From positions 1-41,415 of the forward strand of contig NZ_DRGM01000195.1 in NCBI RefSeq assembly GCF_011050055.1: a stretch of DNA of 41,415 nucleotides. Reading direction: 5' to 3'. The position numbers and the translations under genes were made by a program. Position 1 is the stretch's first letter. Every line of letters starts with the position of its first letter. Below the pieces are notes generated by a model. That model was not told where the DNA came from and did no database searches. It was given only the letters and a program-made list of their open reading frames with translations. Below, piece after piece: positions 18,444 to 29,272 of the stretch. The DNA comes from Pseudoalteromonas prydzensis. Its GTDB lineage: Bacteria; Pseudomonadota; Gammaproteobacteria; Enterobacterales; Alteromonadaceae.

Positions 18444-20246
18444 ATGATCGCCAGTTTATTATTGTTAAGTGCTAGTGCCACATTAGATAGCCATTTGCCA
18501 CCATTACTGCCTTGGCAAGGTCAAAGCTTGGCACTGATACAACAAAAAGGCCCATTAACCACTGATTTCGAACTAAGCGAAGGCCTCGAATCACCAAATT
18601 ATCAACAAACTATGGCCTTTGTTGATCGTCTTGTCGCGGCCAACCCGACTCAGTTCCAAGTGCAAACGATTGCCCATAGCGCCAGCGGCCGTGCGATCAA
18701 CATGATGGTAGCTAGCGAAGAAGGTGCCTTTACACCTTCGCAGTTAATGCAAAATACCAAGCCGACTATTTTTATTCAAGCAGGGATCCACGCGGGTGAA
18801 ATTGACGGCAAAGATGCCATGTTTATGTTGCTGCGCGATATCGCAACCGGTAAACGCCGTGATATTTTAAGCCAAGTAAATATCTTATTTATTCCAATTT
18901 TGAATGTTGATGGCCATGAACGCAGCAGCCAATTCAATCGTATTAATCAACGCGGCCCAGTAGAAATGGGTTTTCGAACCAATGCCAATAATCTTAATTT
19001 GAATCGTGATTACACTAAACTAGACACCCCAGAAGTGCGCGGTGTATTAAGCGTTATCAAACAGTTTAACCCTGACTTATATATTGATGTGCATGTAACT
19101 GACGGCGCAGACTATCAGTATGATGTTACCTATGGCTACAACCCCGTGTTTGCTAGTGAATCACCCAGTGTGTCAGATGCCTTGGATCAGTATTTTAAAC
19201 CGGTAATCGACGAAAAATTACGCGCACAAGGACACCTTCCTGGGCCGCTGGTATTTGTCATGGATAAACGTGAATTTAAAAAAGGCTTAGCAGGTTGGGT
19301 TGCCACACCTCGTTATTCAAATGGCTGGGGCGATTTACGCTCATTACCTACTATTCTAGTTGAAAACCATTCACTTAAACCCTATAAGCAACGAGTGCTT
19401 GGCACCTATGTGTTTTTAGATGGGGCGATTTCAGCATTAGCACAACATCATCAACAATTAGCGGATGCGGTTAATAAAGAACATGCATTTGTACCAAGCC
19501 AACTTATAGTGGAACGTGGTTATGCTAAAGAGCCAAATACTGTGGTATTTGAAGGCATTAAGTATGCGCGCAGTCAAAGTGCGCTAAGTGGTCAGATGGA
19601 AGTGAAATACTTAGGTGAAAAACAGCATTATGATGCGTTGCCTATTTATTGGCAAAAAGACGTAAAAACCGTGCTCACTGTACCCAGTGCGTTTTATATT
19701 CCACCTGCGTATCCACAGATTGTCGAAAAGCTTAAATTGCATGGTATTACTGTAGAAAATGTGAGCAGTGATGAGCTGGTAACTAATTTAAAAGTGGCAC
19801 TAGTGACAGAGCATGAATTTGATAAAGCGCCGTTTGAAGGACGCTTTAGAGTGAGTGCTGATTTTGATTTCGTTGATGTAACCGATAACAATTTGACTGG
19901 TTGGTCTAAAGTGGCAACAGCGCAACCTTTAGGTGAATTAGCAACGCATCTTTTACACCCAAAGGCACCGGATTCATTTTTTGCTTGGGGTGAGTTCAAC
20001 ACGATTTTTCAACGCACTGAGTATATGGAAAACTATGCGTTAGCGCCGTATGCTCGTAATATGTTAAAAGATAAACCCGCGTTAGCATTAGAATTTGATA
20101 AAAAAATTCGTGAGGATGCCGCTTTTGCAAAAGATCCACAAGCACGCTTAAACTGGCTCTATGAACATACCCCCTTTTACGATCAAGCCTATTTAAAGTA
20201 TCCGGTGTTGATGACATTTGCAGCTAAACCGCCAAGGAAGAATTAA
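18444..20246 (+). CDS. M14 family zinc carboxypeptidase, exported
   Basis: A 600-residue metallopeptidase of the carboxypeptidase A superfamily, probably periplasmic or secreted. From the ATG at 18444 there is a short signal-like leader (MIASLLLLSASATLDS). The zinc ligands are His116 and Glu119 (GIHAGEIDG) and His217 (YIDVHVTDG), and the likely catalytic glutamate is Glu307 (ILVENHSLKP). All key residues are present. The frame extends 135 bases upstream of 18444, but that part reads like non-coding sequence and contains the -10 element. gloC begins 3 bases after its stop codon, so the two are co-transcribed. Confidence 0.9.
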   Translation: MIASLLLLSASATLDSHLPPLLPWQGQSLALIQQKGPLTTDFELSEGLESPNYQQTMAFVDRLVAANPTQFQVQTIAHSASGRAINMMVASEEGAFTPSQLMQNTKPTIFIQAGIHAGEIDGKDAMFMLLRDIATGKRRDILSQVNILFIPILNVDGHERSSQFNRINQRGPVEMGFRTNANNLNLNRDYTKLDTPEVRGVLSVIKQFNPDLYIDVHVTDGADYQYDVTYGYNPVFASESPSVSDALDQYFKPVIDEKLRAQGHLPGPLVFVMDKREFKKGLAGWVATPRYSNGWGDLRSLPTILVENHSLKPYKQRVLGTYVFLDGAISALAQHHQQLADAVNKEHAFVPSQLIVERGYAKEPNTVVFEGIKYARSQSALSGQMEVKYLGEKQHYDALPIYWQKDVKTVLTVPSAFYIPPAYPQIVEKLKLHGITVENVSSDELVTNLKVALVTEHEFDKAPFEGRFRVSADFDFVDVTDNNLTGWSKVATAQPLGELATHLLHPKAPDSFFAWGEFNTIFQRTEYMENYALAPYARNMLKDKPALALEFDKKIREDAAFAKDPQARLNWLYEHTPFYDQAYLKYPVLMTFAAKPPRKN

Positions 20247-20249
20247 CGC

Positions 20250-20891
20250 ATGGAAATCATTACTATTCCGGTAACTGCTTTTGCACAAAACTGTCGAATT
20301 GTTATTTGTAAACAAACACGCCAAGCCGCCGTGATCGACCCCGGTGGTGACGCTGAAAAAATTATTGCTGAACTGGCTAAGCACACGCTGAATTTGCAAT
20401 GTATTTTGCTCACCCATGGTCATCTTGATCATGTTGGCGCGGCAAAAATACTCGCTGAGCATTTTGCAGTTGATATAGTTGGGCCACAACAAGATGAGTT
20501 GTTTTGGTTTGATGCACTCCCAATGCAAGCACAAATGTTTGGCTTTGCGCCAGTTACGCCTTTTTATCCACAACATTGGCTCAATGATGGTGATATTTTC
20601 CCATTAGGTGAACTGCGCTTTGAGATCCGTCATTGTCCAGGTCACACTCCAGGGCATATTGTTTTTTATGAAGCCAAGCAGCAGTTAGTAATTGTCGGCG
20701 ATGTTATTTTTAAAGGCTCAATAGGGCGTACTGATTTCCCTAAAGGGGATGCGCAGCAATTACTCGCCTCAATTAAGCAGCAAATTCTCACTTTGCCCGA
20801 CGAAACCAGAATACTCTCAGGACATGGACCTGACACTAAAGTCGTTGCAGAGCGCATATCGAATCCATTTGTTAGGGGTAAATTTGGTTAG
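20250..20891 (+). CDS. gloC: Glyoxalase II-type metallo-beta-lactamase-fold hydrolase
   Basis: A 213-residue cytosolic hydrolase of the YcbL/GloC type, a short glyoxalase II that hydrolyses S-lactoylglutathione at the end of methylglyoxal detoxification. The metal-binding motif THGHLDH is at residues 55-61, with further ligands His132 (CPGHTPGH), Asp151 (IVGDVIF) and His192 (LSGHGPDT). The length matches E. coli GloC and is shorter than classical GloB, which has an extra C-terminal domain. It begins 3 bases after the M14 peptidase gene. Confidence 0.88.
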   Translation: MEIITIPVTAFAQNCRIVICKQTRQAAVIDPGGDAEKIIAELAKHTLNLQCILLTHGHLDHVGAAKILAEHFAVDIVGPQQDELFWFDALPMQAQMFGFAPVTPFYPQHWLNDGDIFPLGELRFEIRHCPGHTPGHIVFYEAKQQLVIVGDVIFKGSIGRTDFPKGDAQQLLASIKQQILTLPDETRILSGHGPDTKVVAERISNPFVRGKFG

Positions 20892-20941
20892 TTACGCATA
20901 AAAAATGCATAAAAACACAAGACTCAACGAATAAAGCAATG

Positions 20942-20947
20942 TATAAT
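20942..20947 (+). promoter_or_regulatory. -10 element ahead of the Lrp/AsnC gene
   Basis: Consensus TATAAT, 33 bases ahead of the ATG at 20981, in a short AT-rich gap. The -35 region is weak, which would suit a regulated promoter. Confidence 0.4.
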
Positions 20948-20980
20948 TTAATCAATTTAGTAAAATAATTAAGAAATAAA

Positions 20981-21439
20981 ATGTCTCTAAATCACGTAGA
21001 TCGCCAAATTTTGGCACTGTTACAGCAAGATGCGAGTCTTTCGACCGCAGATATTGCTGATAAAGTAGGTTTATCTCAGTCACCTTGTTGGCGTCGTATT
21101 GCTAAGCTTGAGCAAGATGGTTACATCAAAGGTAAAGTTGCTTTATTAGATGAGAAAAAGCTCGGTTTTGATATGTTAGTGTATGCGCATGTTCGCTTAT
21201 CGAATCATGGCCGTACTAATCTTGCTGAGTTTGAACGACTGATCTTAAGTTATGACGAAGTAACGGAATGTTACAGCATGGCTGGTACTATGGATTTTAT
21301 GCTACGGATTATTTCTAAAGGCATCGAAGGCTATGAGCAGTTTGTGCGTGATAATTTATTGAATCTTGAATTTGTCCAAGAAGTTCATTCAAATGTTACC
21401 ATGACGTGTGTAAAACGCAGTACCTCGTTGCCACTTTAA
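20981..21439 (+). CDS. Lrp/AsnC family transcriptional regulator
   Basis: A 152-residue regulator with an N-terminal winged helix-turn-helix (VDRQILALLQQDASLSTADIA with VGLSQSPCWRRIAKLEQDG, residues 6-40) and a C-terminal AsnC ligand-binding domain (residues 65-150, with ECYSMAGTMDFMLRI). It is close in size to Lrp but is a local paralogue rather than Lrp itself. Effector and target are unknown. It stands alone upstream of the SulP transporter gene, which has its own promoter-like sequence. Confidence 0.93.
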   Translation: MSLNHVDRQILALLQQDASLSTADIADKVGLSQSPCWRRIAKLEQDGYIKGKVALLDEKKLGFDMLVYAHVRLSNHGRTNLAEFERLILSYDEVTECYSMAGTMDFMLRIISKGIEGYEQFVRDNLLNLEFVQEVHSNVTMTCVKRSTSLPL

Positions 21440-21496
21440 TATCGCTTTAATCAGGTTAGAGTAATTATAGACTTTAGCCTGCTCCTCTTACTGTAA

Positions 21497-21525
21497 TTGT
21501 TAACCTTAGCTTAATTTGTTAGAAT
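21497..21525 (+). promoter_or_regulatory. Sigma-70 promoter of the SulP transporter gene
   Basis: TTGTTA (21497-21502) and TAGAAT (21520-21525) are separated by 17 bases. Transcription would start near 21532, ahead of the GAAGAGGAA ribosome-binding site and the ATG at 21564. Confidence 0.55.
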
Positions 21526-21563
21526 TCAGCGCTTTTTTGATCCCACCCCCGAAGAGGAATTCA

Positions 21564-23120
21564 ATGTTTAACTTATTAAGCAAGGCGCCAAGCTCTGCTA
21601 AAAACGATATTTTATCAGGTATAACGGTTGCACTTGCGCTCGTACCTGAAGCTGTTGCCTTTGCGTTTGTTGCAAATGTAGAGCCTTTAGTTGGTTTATA
21701 TGCAGCATTTATTGTTGGCTTGATCACCGCTATTTTTGGCGGCCGCCCAGGTATGATCTCTGGTGCAACCGGTGCACTTGCTGTTGTGATGGTAAGTTTA
21801 GTGTTAGATCATGGCGTTGAATATTTATTTGCGACTGTACTACTGATGGGGCTACTGCAAATACTGGCTGGGGTGTTTAAGCTGGGTAAGTTTATTCGCA
21901 TGGTACCGCATCCTGTCATGCTGGGCTTTGTCAATGGACTCGCGATTGTCATCTTCCTTGCTCAACTTGGCCAATTTAAAGTGTCTGATAGTGAAGGCGC
22001 TTTGCAATGGATGACTGGCACACCGATGATGATCATGCTCGCACTTGTGGCATTAACCATGGCTATTATTCATTTCCTACCAAAATTAACTACGGCGGTG
22101 CCATCGACCTTAGTGGCCATTGTTACAGTAACTGCGATTGTTATGGGCTTTGATTTAGAAGCGCGCACAGTACTTGATTTCTTAAAAGACATGACCGGCG
22201 ACAGCGCCGCGACTATTGCTGGTGGTTTACCAGAATTTCATATTCCTATGGTGCCATTTACCTTTGAAACACTGAAAATCATTTTCCCTTATGCACTTAT
22301 TTTAGCGGCGATTGGTTTAATTGAATCTTTATTAACCTTGAGCCTAATTGACGAAATTACAGAAACCCGTGGTCAAAGTAATAAAGAGTGTATTGGTCAA
22401 GGTGCAGCAAATGTAACCTGTGGTTTCTTTGGTGCAATGGGGGGCTGTGCAATGATTGGTCAATCGATGATCAATATTAACTCAGGTGGCCGTTCGCGTT
22501 TATCAGGCATAACAGCGGCAGTGATGTTGCTGGCGTTTATTTTGTTTGCCGCAGGCTTAATTGAGATGATCCCACTTGCAGCACTGGTTGGTGTGATGTT
22601 TATGGTGGTGTTAGGCACATTTGAATGGGCAAGTTTCAAAATGATGAAGCGGGTACCAAAGTCAGATGCTTTTGTTATTGTGCTAGTGTCAGCAGTCACT
22701 GTGATCACTGATTTAGCTATTGCTGTATGCGTGGGTGTGATTGTCTCTGCGTTAGTTTTTGCGTGGCAACATGCGAAACATATTTTTACAACAAACTATA
22801 TTGATGAACAAGACTCTAAAGTCTATGAATTACACGGACCATTGTTTTTCGGTTCAGTGAAAAATTTTGCAGAGTTATTCGATGTTAAAAACGACCCTAA
22901 AGACGTTATCATCGAATTCAAATACAGCCGAGTGGCTGATCACAGCGCCATAGAAGCCATTGACGCATTAGCTGATAAATACACTAAAGCAGGTAAACAG
23001 TTGCATCTTCGTCACCTAAGCCAAGACTGCACCCAGTTACTTTATAAAGCCCGTGATTTAGTTGAAGTGAACGTGATTGAAGATCCTACTTATAAAGTCG
23101 CCTCAGACAAGCTTGCTTAA
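21564..23120 (+). CDS. SulP/SLC26 family anion transporter with STAS domain
   Basis: A 518-residue inner-membrane transporter. Residues 10-400 are hydrophobic and include [18 protein letters not shown] and the N-terminal SulP motif ending [11 protein letters not shown], and [23 protein letters not shown]. The C-terminal 100 residues are a soluble STAS domain ([16 protein letters not shown]). Bacterial relatives carry sulfate, bicarbonate or dicarboxylates; the substrate cannot be told from sequence. The ATG at 21564 has a strong ribosome-binding site (GAAGAGGAA). The frame is open 48 bases upstream, but that part overlaps the promoter. Confidence 0.92.
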   Translation: MFNLLSKAPSSAKNDILSGITVALALVPEAVAFAFVANVEPLVGLYAAFIVGLITAIFGGRPGMISGATGALAVVMVSLVLDHGVEYLFATVLLMGLLQILAGVFKLGKFIRMVPHPVMLGFVNGLAIVIFLAQLGQFKVSDSEGALQWMTGTPMMIMLALVALTMAIIHFLPKLTTAVPSTLVAIVTVTAIVMGFDLEARTVLDFLKDMTGDSAATIAGGLPEFHIPMVPFTFETLKIIFPYALILAAIGLIESLLTLSLIDEITETRGQSNKECIGQGAANVTCGFFGAMGGCAMIGQSMININSGGRSRLSGITAAVMLLAFILFAAGLIEMIPLAALVGVMFMVVLGTFEWASFKMMKRVPKSDAFVIVLVSAVTVITDLAIAVCVGVIVSALVFAWQHAKHIFTTNYIDEQDSKVYELHGPLFFGSVKNFAELFDVKNDPKDVIIEFKYSRVADHSAIEAIDALADKYTKAGKQLHLRHLSQDCTQLLYKARDLVEVNVIEDPTYKVASDKLA

Positions 23121-23137
23121 GCTGTTTTTTTGAGTGT

Positions 23138-23163
23138 AAAGCGAAGGCAGTGCCTTCGCTTTT
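23138..23163 (+). terminator. Rho-independent terminator after the SulP gene
   Basis: Inverted repeat AAAGCGAAGGC / GCCTTCGCTTT with a 3-base core loop, ending in a short T-run, just past the stop codon. Confidence 0.85.
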
Positions 23164-23357
23164 GTGTATTCATTGCTTGCTTGTGTGAGTTTATCGGTGG
23201 CGAACTCATATAGGCCGTCATTTCGTGAGACTAAGCTCGACTAGTGGCGGCACTGCCTGTATAATTCGCGTCCTCTTTATACCGTGTTATTGCCTGTATT
23301 AACTTTTCCTTATCCATCGAACAGTTTACTTGCCAGTATTTGCTTAGGAAACTCATC

Positions 23358-24971
23358 TTGATATCTACCGCTAACATTACCATGCAGTTTGGTGCCGAAC
23401 CTTTATTCGAAAATATTTCAGCTAAATTTAGTAACGGTAATCGTTATGGCTTAATTGGCGCCAATGGCTGCGGTAAGTCAACCTTTATGAAAATCCTCAA
23501 TGGTTCGCTGGCGCCTACCTCGGGCAATGTCTCTATTGCACCGGGCTTAAAAGTAGGTAACTTGAGCCAAGATCAATTTGCCTTTGAGCAATACACGGTA
23601 GTTGATACGGTGATCATGGGCGATGTTGAATTATGGAAAATAAAGCAAGAACGTGAACGCATTTATTCACTCCCTGAAATGAGTGAAGAAGATGGCATGA
23701 AAGTGGCTGAGCTGGAAAGTGTGTTTGCTGAAATGGACGGCTACAGTGCAGAAAGTCGTGCTGGCGATATCTTATTAAAAGCAGGTATTGAAGAAGAGTT
23801 TCATTTTGGCTTAATGTCGCAAGTGGCGCCAGGTTGGAAATTACGGGTGCTGCTTGCCCAAGCCTTGTTTGCAAATCCAGATATTTTATTACTGGATGAG
23901 CCGACCAATAACTTGGATATTCACACTATTAGCTGGTTAGAGCAGGAGCTTAACCAACGTAAATGTACGATGATTATTATTTCTCATGATCGCTATTTCC
24001 TTAATGCTGTGTGCACTCATATGGCTGATATTGATTACGGTGAGCTACGTATTTACCCAGGTAATTATGAAAAATTCATCGAAGCATCAACACTTATTCG
24101 TGAGCAATTACTTGCCGGTAATGCGAAAAAGCAATCTGAAATAGAAGAGTTACAAGATTTCGTTAACCGTTTTGGTGCCAATGCATCAAAAGCAAAACAA
24201 GCCAGTTCACGTGCTAAACGTATGGATAAAATCAGCTTAGATGAAGTGAAATCATCAAGCCGTATGGCGCCATCATTGTATTTTGATGAAGGTAAAAAGA
24301 TGCACCGCCAAGCATTGATCTTAGAAAACTTTGGTCATGGTTTTGATGGCGAAGTATTGTTTGAAGGCGGCGAGCTGATTTTAGAAGCCGGTTCAAAACT
24401 AGCGATTATTGGTGAAAATGGGGTTGGTAAATCAACCTTTATTCGTTGTTTAGTGGGTGAACTTGAAGCGAACCACGGCGTTGTTAAGTGGTCAGAGAAT
24501 GCTTCTATTGGTTATTGCCCACAAGATAGCAGTAAAGATTTTGATAACGACTTAACGTTATTTGATTGGATGTCACAGTGGCGTACAGCTAAACATAACG
24601 ATTTAATGGTACGTGGCATGCTTGGCCGTTTATTGTTTACCGCGGATGATGCGAATAAAAAAGCTAAAAACTGCTCAGGTGGTGAGAAAAACCGCCTATT
24701 GTTTGGCAAGTTGATGATGCAAGATGTCAATGTGTTGGTAATGGATGAGCCGACAAACCACATGGATATGGAAGCGATTGAAGCGCTTAATAATGCGTTA
24801 AAAGGCTTTGAAGGAACATTGATTTTTGTTAGTCATGATCGTGAATTTGTGTCATCACTGGCAACCCGTATTATTGATATTCGTGACAAAGAAGTGGTTA
24901 ATTTCCACGGCACCTTTAACGAATTTATGGCAAGCCAACAAGAGCAAGCGAAGCTGTTGGCTGCCAAGTAA
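23358..24971 (+). CDS. ybiT: ABC-F family ATPase YbiT
   Basis: A cytosolic ABC-F protein with two nucleotide-binding domains and no membrane part. ABC-F proteins act on the ribosome; YbiT's exact role is not settled. From the TTG at 23358 the product is 537 residues (E. coli YbiT is about 530). It has Walker [10 protein letters not shown] and GENGVGKST, Walker [14 protein letters not shown] and [12 protein letters not shown], and the YbiT-type linker ending [19 protein letters not shown]. The start TTG ([11 protein letters not shown]) is preceded by AGGAAA at 7 bases and matches the family N-terminus; another TTG lies 18 bases upstream. It is a single gene followed by a strong terminator. Confidence 0.95.
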   Translation: MISTANITMQFGAEPLFENISAKFSNGNRYGLIGANGCGKSTFMKILNGSLAPTSGNVSIAPGLKVGNLSQDQFAFEQYTVVDTVIMGDVELWKIKQERERIYSLPEMSEEDGMKVAELESVFAEMDGYSAESRAGDILLKAGIEEEFHFGLMSQVAPGWKLRVLLAQALFANPDILLLDEPTNNLDIHTISWLEQELNQRKCTMIIISHDRYFLNAVCTHMADIDYGELRIYPGNYEKFIEASTLIREQLLAGNAKKQSEIEELQDFVNRFGANASKAKQASSRAKRMDKISLDEVKSSSRMAPSLYFDEGKKMHRQALILENFGHGFDGEVLFEGGELILEAGSKLAIIGENGVGKSTFIRCLVGELEANHGVVKWSENASIGYCPQDSSKDFDNDLTLFDWMSQWRTAKHNDLMVRGMLGRLLFTADDANKKAKNCSGGEKNRLLFGKLMMQDVNVLVMDEPTNHMDMEAIEALNNALKGFEGTLIFVSHDREFVSSLATRIIDIRDKEVVNFHGTFNEFMASQQEQAKLLAAK

Positions 24972-24985
24972 CTTAGCACGCTGAG

Positions 24986-25010
24986 AAAACCGACTTAGGT
25001 CGGTTTTTTT
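24986..25010 (+). terminator. Rho-independent terminator after ybiT
   Basis: Hairpin AAACCGAC / GTCGGTTT with a 4-base loop, followed by seven or more T residues. Confidence 0.93.
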
Positions 25011-25161
25011 GTGTCTACTGTACTCAGTGGATTAAATAAGTTGCTTGTTTAGCTTGTTAAAATCAGCTTGTTTTTCATAAAATTGGTATTCCATAAATGC
25101 TAATTTGATATCAATCTAAAAGCGCCGTACTCTTAGCATTGATAATTTTTAAGGTATCAGT

Positions 25162-26673
25162 GTGGCAATTCGACCTCATTTTTTTAAACTCACCGCTAAT
25201 CTTGAAAAATTTGCACTTATACTGTGCCTTATATCAGTAGGGTGGGCATTCTTATTCCCTGACATGCTTACAGCAAATATCCAGCCACTGATCATTAATG
25301 TGTTAGCGGTATTGGGTGGGCCGTTTTTTCTATTAGTCAATTTTTTATTGATCAGCGTCATTGTGTTGGCAATGAGCCCGCTTGGGCAACGAAAAATAGG
25401 CGGTGAGCAAGCAACGGTTGAATTTTCAACCTTTGGTTGGTTATCGATGTTGTTTGCCGCAGGAATGGGATCGGGTTTAGTGTTTTGGGGCGTGGCAGAG
25501 CCTGCGATGCATGTATTACAACCGCCTTTAAAGCAAAGTTTATATCCTGATCGCCAAGCTGCAGCTTTGGCTATCACGTTAGTGAATTGGGGGGCACATG
25601 CATGGGCCTTGTATGCGGTGTTTGGTTTAGTGCTCGGTGGTTTAAGTCACAATAGCGGTAAAGCTGGGGATATCAGCGCACCAGTACTGAGCTTAACACG
25701 GGTATTTTTAAGCAGAATAGCTCAATTAAAGCTCAAATTTGTGATCCAATTATTAGCCATTTTAGCTATATTTTTTGGTGTGGTTGGCACGATTGCAAAC
25801 TCTACCTTATTGCTACGCAAAGGAATTGAATTAAAGCTGAATGTTCATTCGCCGTGGTTGATTAGTTTAATTATTATCGTGTTACTGGCGCTGCTATATA
25901 GTTTGTCTGCGCGTTTAGGGTTAAAAAAAGGCGTGCAGACACTGAGCCAATTCAATGTGTTTTTAGCATTTTTTGTCCTTGTTTGGCTGCTGACGATGGT
26001 GCCACTGCAACCGATCATCGATGTTGCTATAAGTGGCAGTACGTATTATATCCAGTTATTAGTAACTGGAACTTGGCAGTTTTCTAGTCAATTAAACGAG
26101 CCTGCCTGGGCGAATAGCTGGACCTATAATTATTATTTTTGGTGGTTAGCGTGGGGACCATTTGTTGGCGTATTTTTAGCTAAAATAAGCCAAGGACGAC
26201 CGGTATGGCAATACATAGTCGGCGTGGTCGTTGTGCCAACGTGTGTGACTATCTTATGGTTCAGTGTTTTTTCTGGATCTGCAATTGGCTGGGACAGTGG
26301 TCATAGTAGCGGCATTATGGCCGCCATTAAAATTGATTATACCCAAGGTTTATTTGTATTTTTCAAACAGCTCGGGTGGCAAGGTGGCGTACTTATTTGG
26401 GCAAGCTTGCTGTTATTGCTGATTTTTGTCGCCACCTCAGTTGACTCTGCCATATTAGTGATCCGCAACTTAGCGGGAGCAAAAAGCAGTCATAGGCTAA
26501 GCTTATACACTTGGTCTTTTGTACTTGCTTTGAGTGGCTGGGTATTGTTACTACAAAATAATGAACTGCTAAACCGCAGTTTGGCGGTCATTGGTGCAGT
26601 GCCATTTTTGTTTATTTTTATTTTGCAGCTAATTGGTTTTGTGAAAGAATTTATCAGTGAGCTGCAAGAGTAA
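25162..26673 (+). CDS. BCCT family (betaine/carnitine/choline) transporter
   Basis: A 503-residue inner-membrane carrier with about twelve hydrophobic segments. Family marks include AAGMGSGLVFWGVAEPAMH (near residues 98-117, the BCCT glycine-rich stretch in TM3) and WTYNYYFWWLAWGPFVGVFLAKISQGR (near 320-346, the TM8 signature). It likely takes up a trimethylammonium solute or a related compound for osmoprotection or nutrition. The TM3 Met-Gly-Ser-Gly variant does not by itself tell sodium from proton coupling. The GTG start at 25162 has only a weak AAGG ahead of it. It is a single gene. Confidence 0.92.
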   Translation: MAIRPHFFKLTANLEKFALILCLISVGWAFLFPDMLTANIQPLIINVLAVLGGPFFLLVNFLLISVIVLAMSPLGQRKIGGEQATVEFSTFGWLSMLFAAGMGSGLVFWGVAEPAMHVLQPPLKQSLYPDRQAAALAITLVNWGAHAWALYAVFGLVLGGLSHNSGKAGDISAPVLSLTRVFLSRIAQLKLKFVIQLLAILAIFFGVVGTIANSTLLLRKGIELKLNVHSPWLISLIIIVLLALLYSLSARLGLKKGVQTLSQFNVFLAFFVLVWLLTMVPLQPIIDVAISGSTYYIQLLVTGTWQFSSQLNEPAWANSWTYNYYFWWLAWGPFVGVFLAKISQGRPVWQYIVGVVVVPTCVTILWFSVFSGSAIGWDSGHSSGIMAAIKIDYTQGLFVFFKQLGWQGGVLIWASLLLLLIFVATSVDSAILVIRNLAGAKSSHRLSLYTWSFVLALSGWVLLLQNNELLNRSLAVIGAVPFLFIFILQLIGFVKEFISELQE

Positions 26674-26812
26674 GCTCGGCGTTATTTAGTTTGTCATAGT
26701 TTTTCATGTTGAATTAATTGCCATGTTATTACAGTTTTTTACAGTGTTTTTTATTTTCTTAGTTATAGTAACTATCAGGGATACAGCAACAACCGACAGG
26801 GAATTTTAGATT

Positions 26813-27196
26813 ATGTATAAGCAGGTAATTTTAACGTTATTAGCAAGTCAGTTACTCACAGCATGCACGGTTGCGGGGGTGCTTGTTGATAGCACTATTT
26901 ATACAAAAGCAGATGAAAATGCTGATGCAGATTTAGCGCTTTCCCCTGCACATGTTACGCCGCAAAAAGCTGTGCCAGTTGCTGAACAACAGACTTTATC
27001 ATTTACTGATTTGGGTATTGAGGTAGATAGGTTTTTGGTTGGCTTAGTACAACAGCAAGCAGAGCCGCAGGTGATCTGTAAAAGAGTGACTAAAACTCTA
27101 AAAGAGTGTGAGGAAGTAACGCCTGACAACCTCACACAGAAGCAGACTACTGAGCCTGCAAATACGATTGATGAAATAATAGGTGTTCGTCAATAA
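26813..27196 (+). CDS. Small predicted lipoprotein, unknown function
   Basis: I do not recognise a family. The 127-residue product starts with a lipoprotein signal (MYKQVILTLLASQLLTAC, lipobox LTAC at 15-18). The mature part is polar and contains two further cysteines (VICKRVTKTLKECEEV). A good ribosome-binding site (AGGGAA) precedes the ATG. Its last 50 bases overlap the 3' end of frmB on the opposite strand, which is unusual for convergent genes; the C-terminal tail (TEPANTIDEIIGVRQ) may have grown into frmB. Confidence 0.7.
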   Translation: MYKQVILTLLASQLLTACTVAGVLVDSTIYTKADENADADLALSPAHVTPQKAVPVAEQQTLSFTDLGIEVDRFLVGLVQQQAEPQVICKRVTKTLKECEEVTPDNLTQKQTTEPANTIDEIIGVRQ

Positions 27197-27992
27197 AGCT
27201 ACTGATGAAAAAGTAACTATGGTCATAACCTGCATGCATATTAATTTCTGCAGGGTAGCCTTTGTCATTTACTTGCTTAAATAAGTTTTCAGTTTTTAGT
27301 TGTTCAACTAAAAAGTTATCAGCTTCACCTTGATCAATACGCATTGGTAGGTGATCAGTTTCATAGGCCTGACTCATTAACTCGCAGGTATCATAGTGTG
27401 CCCACGTCGATTTATCGTCGCCTAAATAGTGGCTAAACGCTTTTTGCCCCCACGGACAGTTTATTGGGTTCACAATAGGACTAAATGCCGACGCACTGGT
27501 GTAATTTTGTGGATTGCGCAGGGCAATCATCAACGCGCCATGGCCCCCCATAGAATGCCCACTAATTGCCTTTTTGTCGGTCACTGGGAAGTGTTGCTCA
27601 ATTAAAGTGGGTAGTTCGTTTACCACATACTCATACATATTGTAGTGGGTGTTGTAGGGCGCTTGCGTGGCATTAACATAAAACCCCGCACCTTGGCCAA
27701 AGTCATAACTGTCTTCATCGGGTACATTGTCACCACGAGGGCTGGTATCTGGGGCAACAATGGCAATGCCTAATTCAGCTGCTTTTTTGAAAGCACCGGC
27801 TTTTTGCATAAAGTTTTCATCCGTGCAGGTTAAGCCTGATAACCAATACAGCACAGGTACTTTATTGGTTTGGCTTGCGCCTGGAGGCAAAAATATCGCA
27901 AATCGCATTAAACAATGAGTACTGCTTGCAGTATGGCTATATTGTTTGTGCCAACCACCGCTGACTTTTGCAGCACTTAAATTATCTAACAT
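27147..27992 (-). CDS. frmB: S-formylglutathione hydrolase
   Basis: Second step of glutathione-dependent formaldehyde oxidation, turning S-formylglutathione into formate and glutathione in the cytosol. From the ATG at 27992 the enzyme is 281 residues, the usual length. The alpha/beta-hydrolase triad is Ser147 (SGHSMGGHG), Asp225 (QGEADNFL) and His258 (HAGYDHSYFF). The ATG is preceded by GAGGA; an in-frame upstream start 24 bases earlier is less likely. It lies just downstream of frmA in the same operon. Its 3' end overlaps the convergent lipoprotein gene by 50 bases. Confidence 0.95.
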   Translation of the reverse strand: MLDNLSAAKVSGGWHKQYSHTASSTHCLMRFAIFLPPGASQTNKVPVLYWLSGLTCTDENFMQKAGAFKKAAELGIAIVAPDTSPRGDNVPDEDSYDFGQGAGFYVNATQAPYNTHYNMYEYVVNELPTLIEQHFPVTDKKAISGHSMGGHGALMIALRNPQNYTSASAFSPIVNPINCPWGQKAFSHYLGDDKSTWAHYDTCELMSQAYETDHLPMRIDQGEADNFLVEQLKTENLFKQVNDKGYPAEINMHAGYDHSYFFISSFIDEHLLFHQSYLQAQ

Positions 27993-28007
27993 AGTATCCT
28001 CGCTAAC

Positions 28008-28030
28008 TAGCCACACACTCAGTGTGGCTA
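28008..28030 (-). other. Hairpin between frmA and frmB
   Basis: Perfect 9-base arms TAGCCACAC / GTGTGGCTA with a 5-base loop, between the frmA stop and the frmB ribosome-binding site. There is no U-run, so RNA processing or stabilisation in the operon is more likely than termination. Confidence 0.6.
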
Positions 28031-28036
28031 CCTTGA

Positions 28037-29209
<1,173 letters not shown>

Positions 29210-29211
29210 TT

Positions 29212-29229
29212 ATTTGTTTCTCAAACAAT
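29212..29229. promoter_or_regulatory. Candidate LysR-type operator between frmA and its regulator
   Basis: TTGTTT-CTC-AAACAA is a perfect dyad inside a T-N11-A type sequence, in the 114-base gap between the divergent genes. This is where a LysR regulator would normally bind. No experimental support. Confidence 0.4.
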
Positions 29230-29272
29230 GATAATCTTCATTTCTATAAAACACTTTTACAGTATAGTAATA

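Noticed and set aside
20193..20576. 127-codon open frame on the minus strand opposite gloC
   Set aside because: It overlaps gloC, which has all its metal ligands, and the antisense product shows no family features.
24971..25161. Riboswitch ahead of the BCCT transporter
   Set aside because: Apart from the ybiT terminator hairpin, no conserved riboswitch pattern or second paired region could be recognised in the 190 bases.
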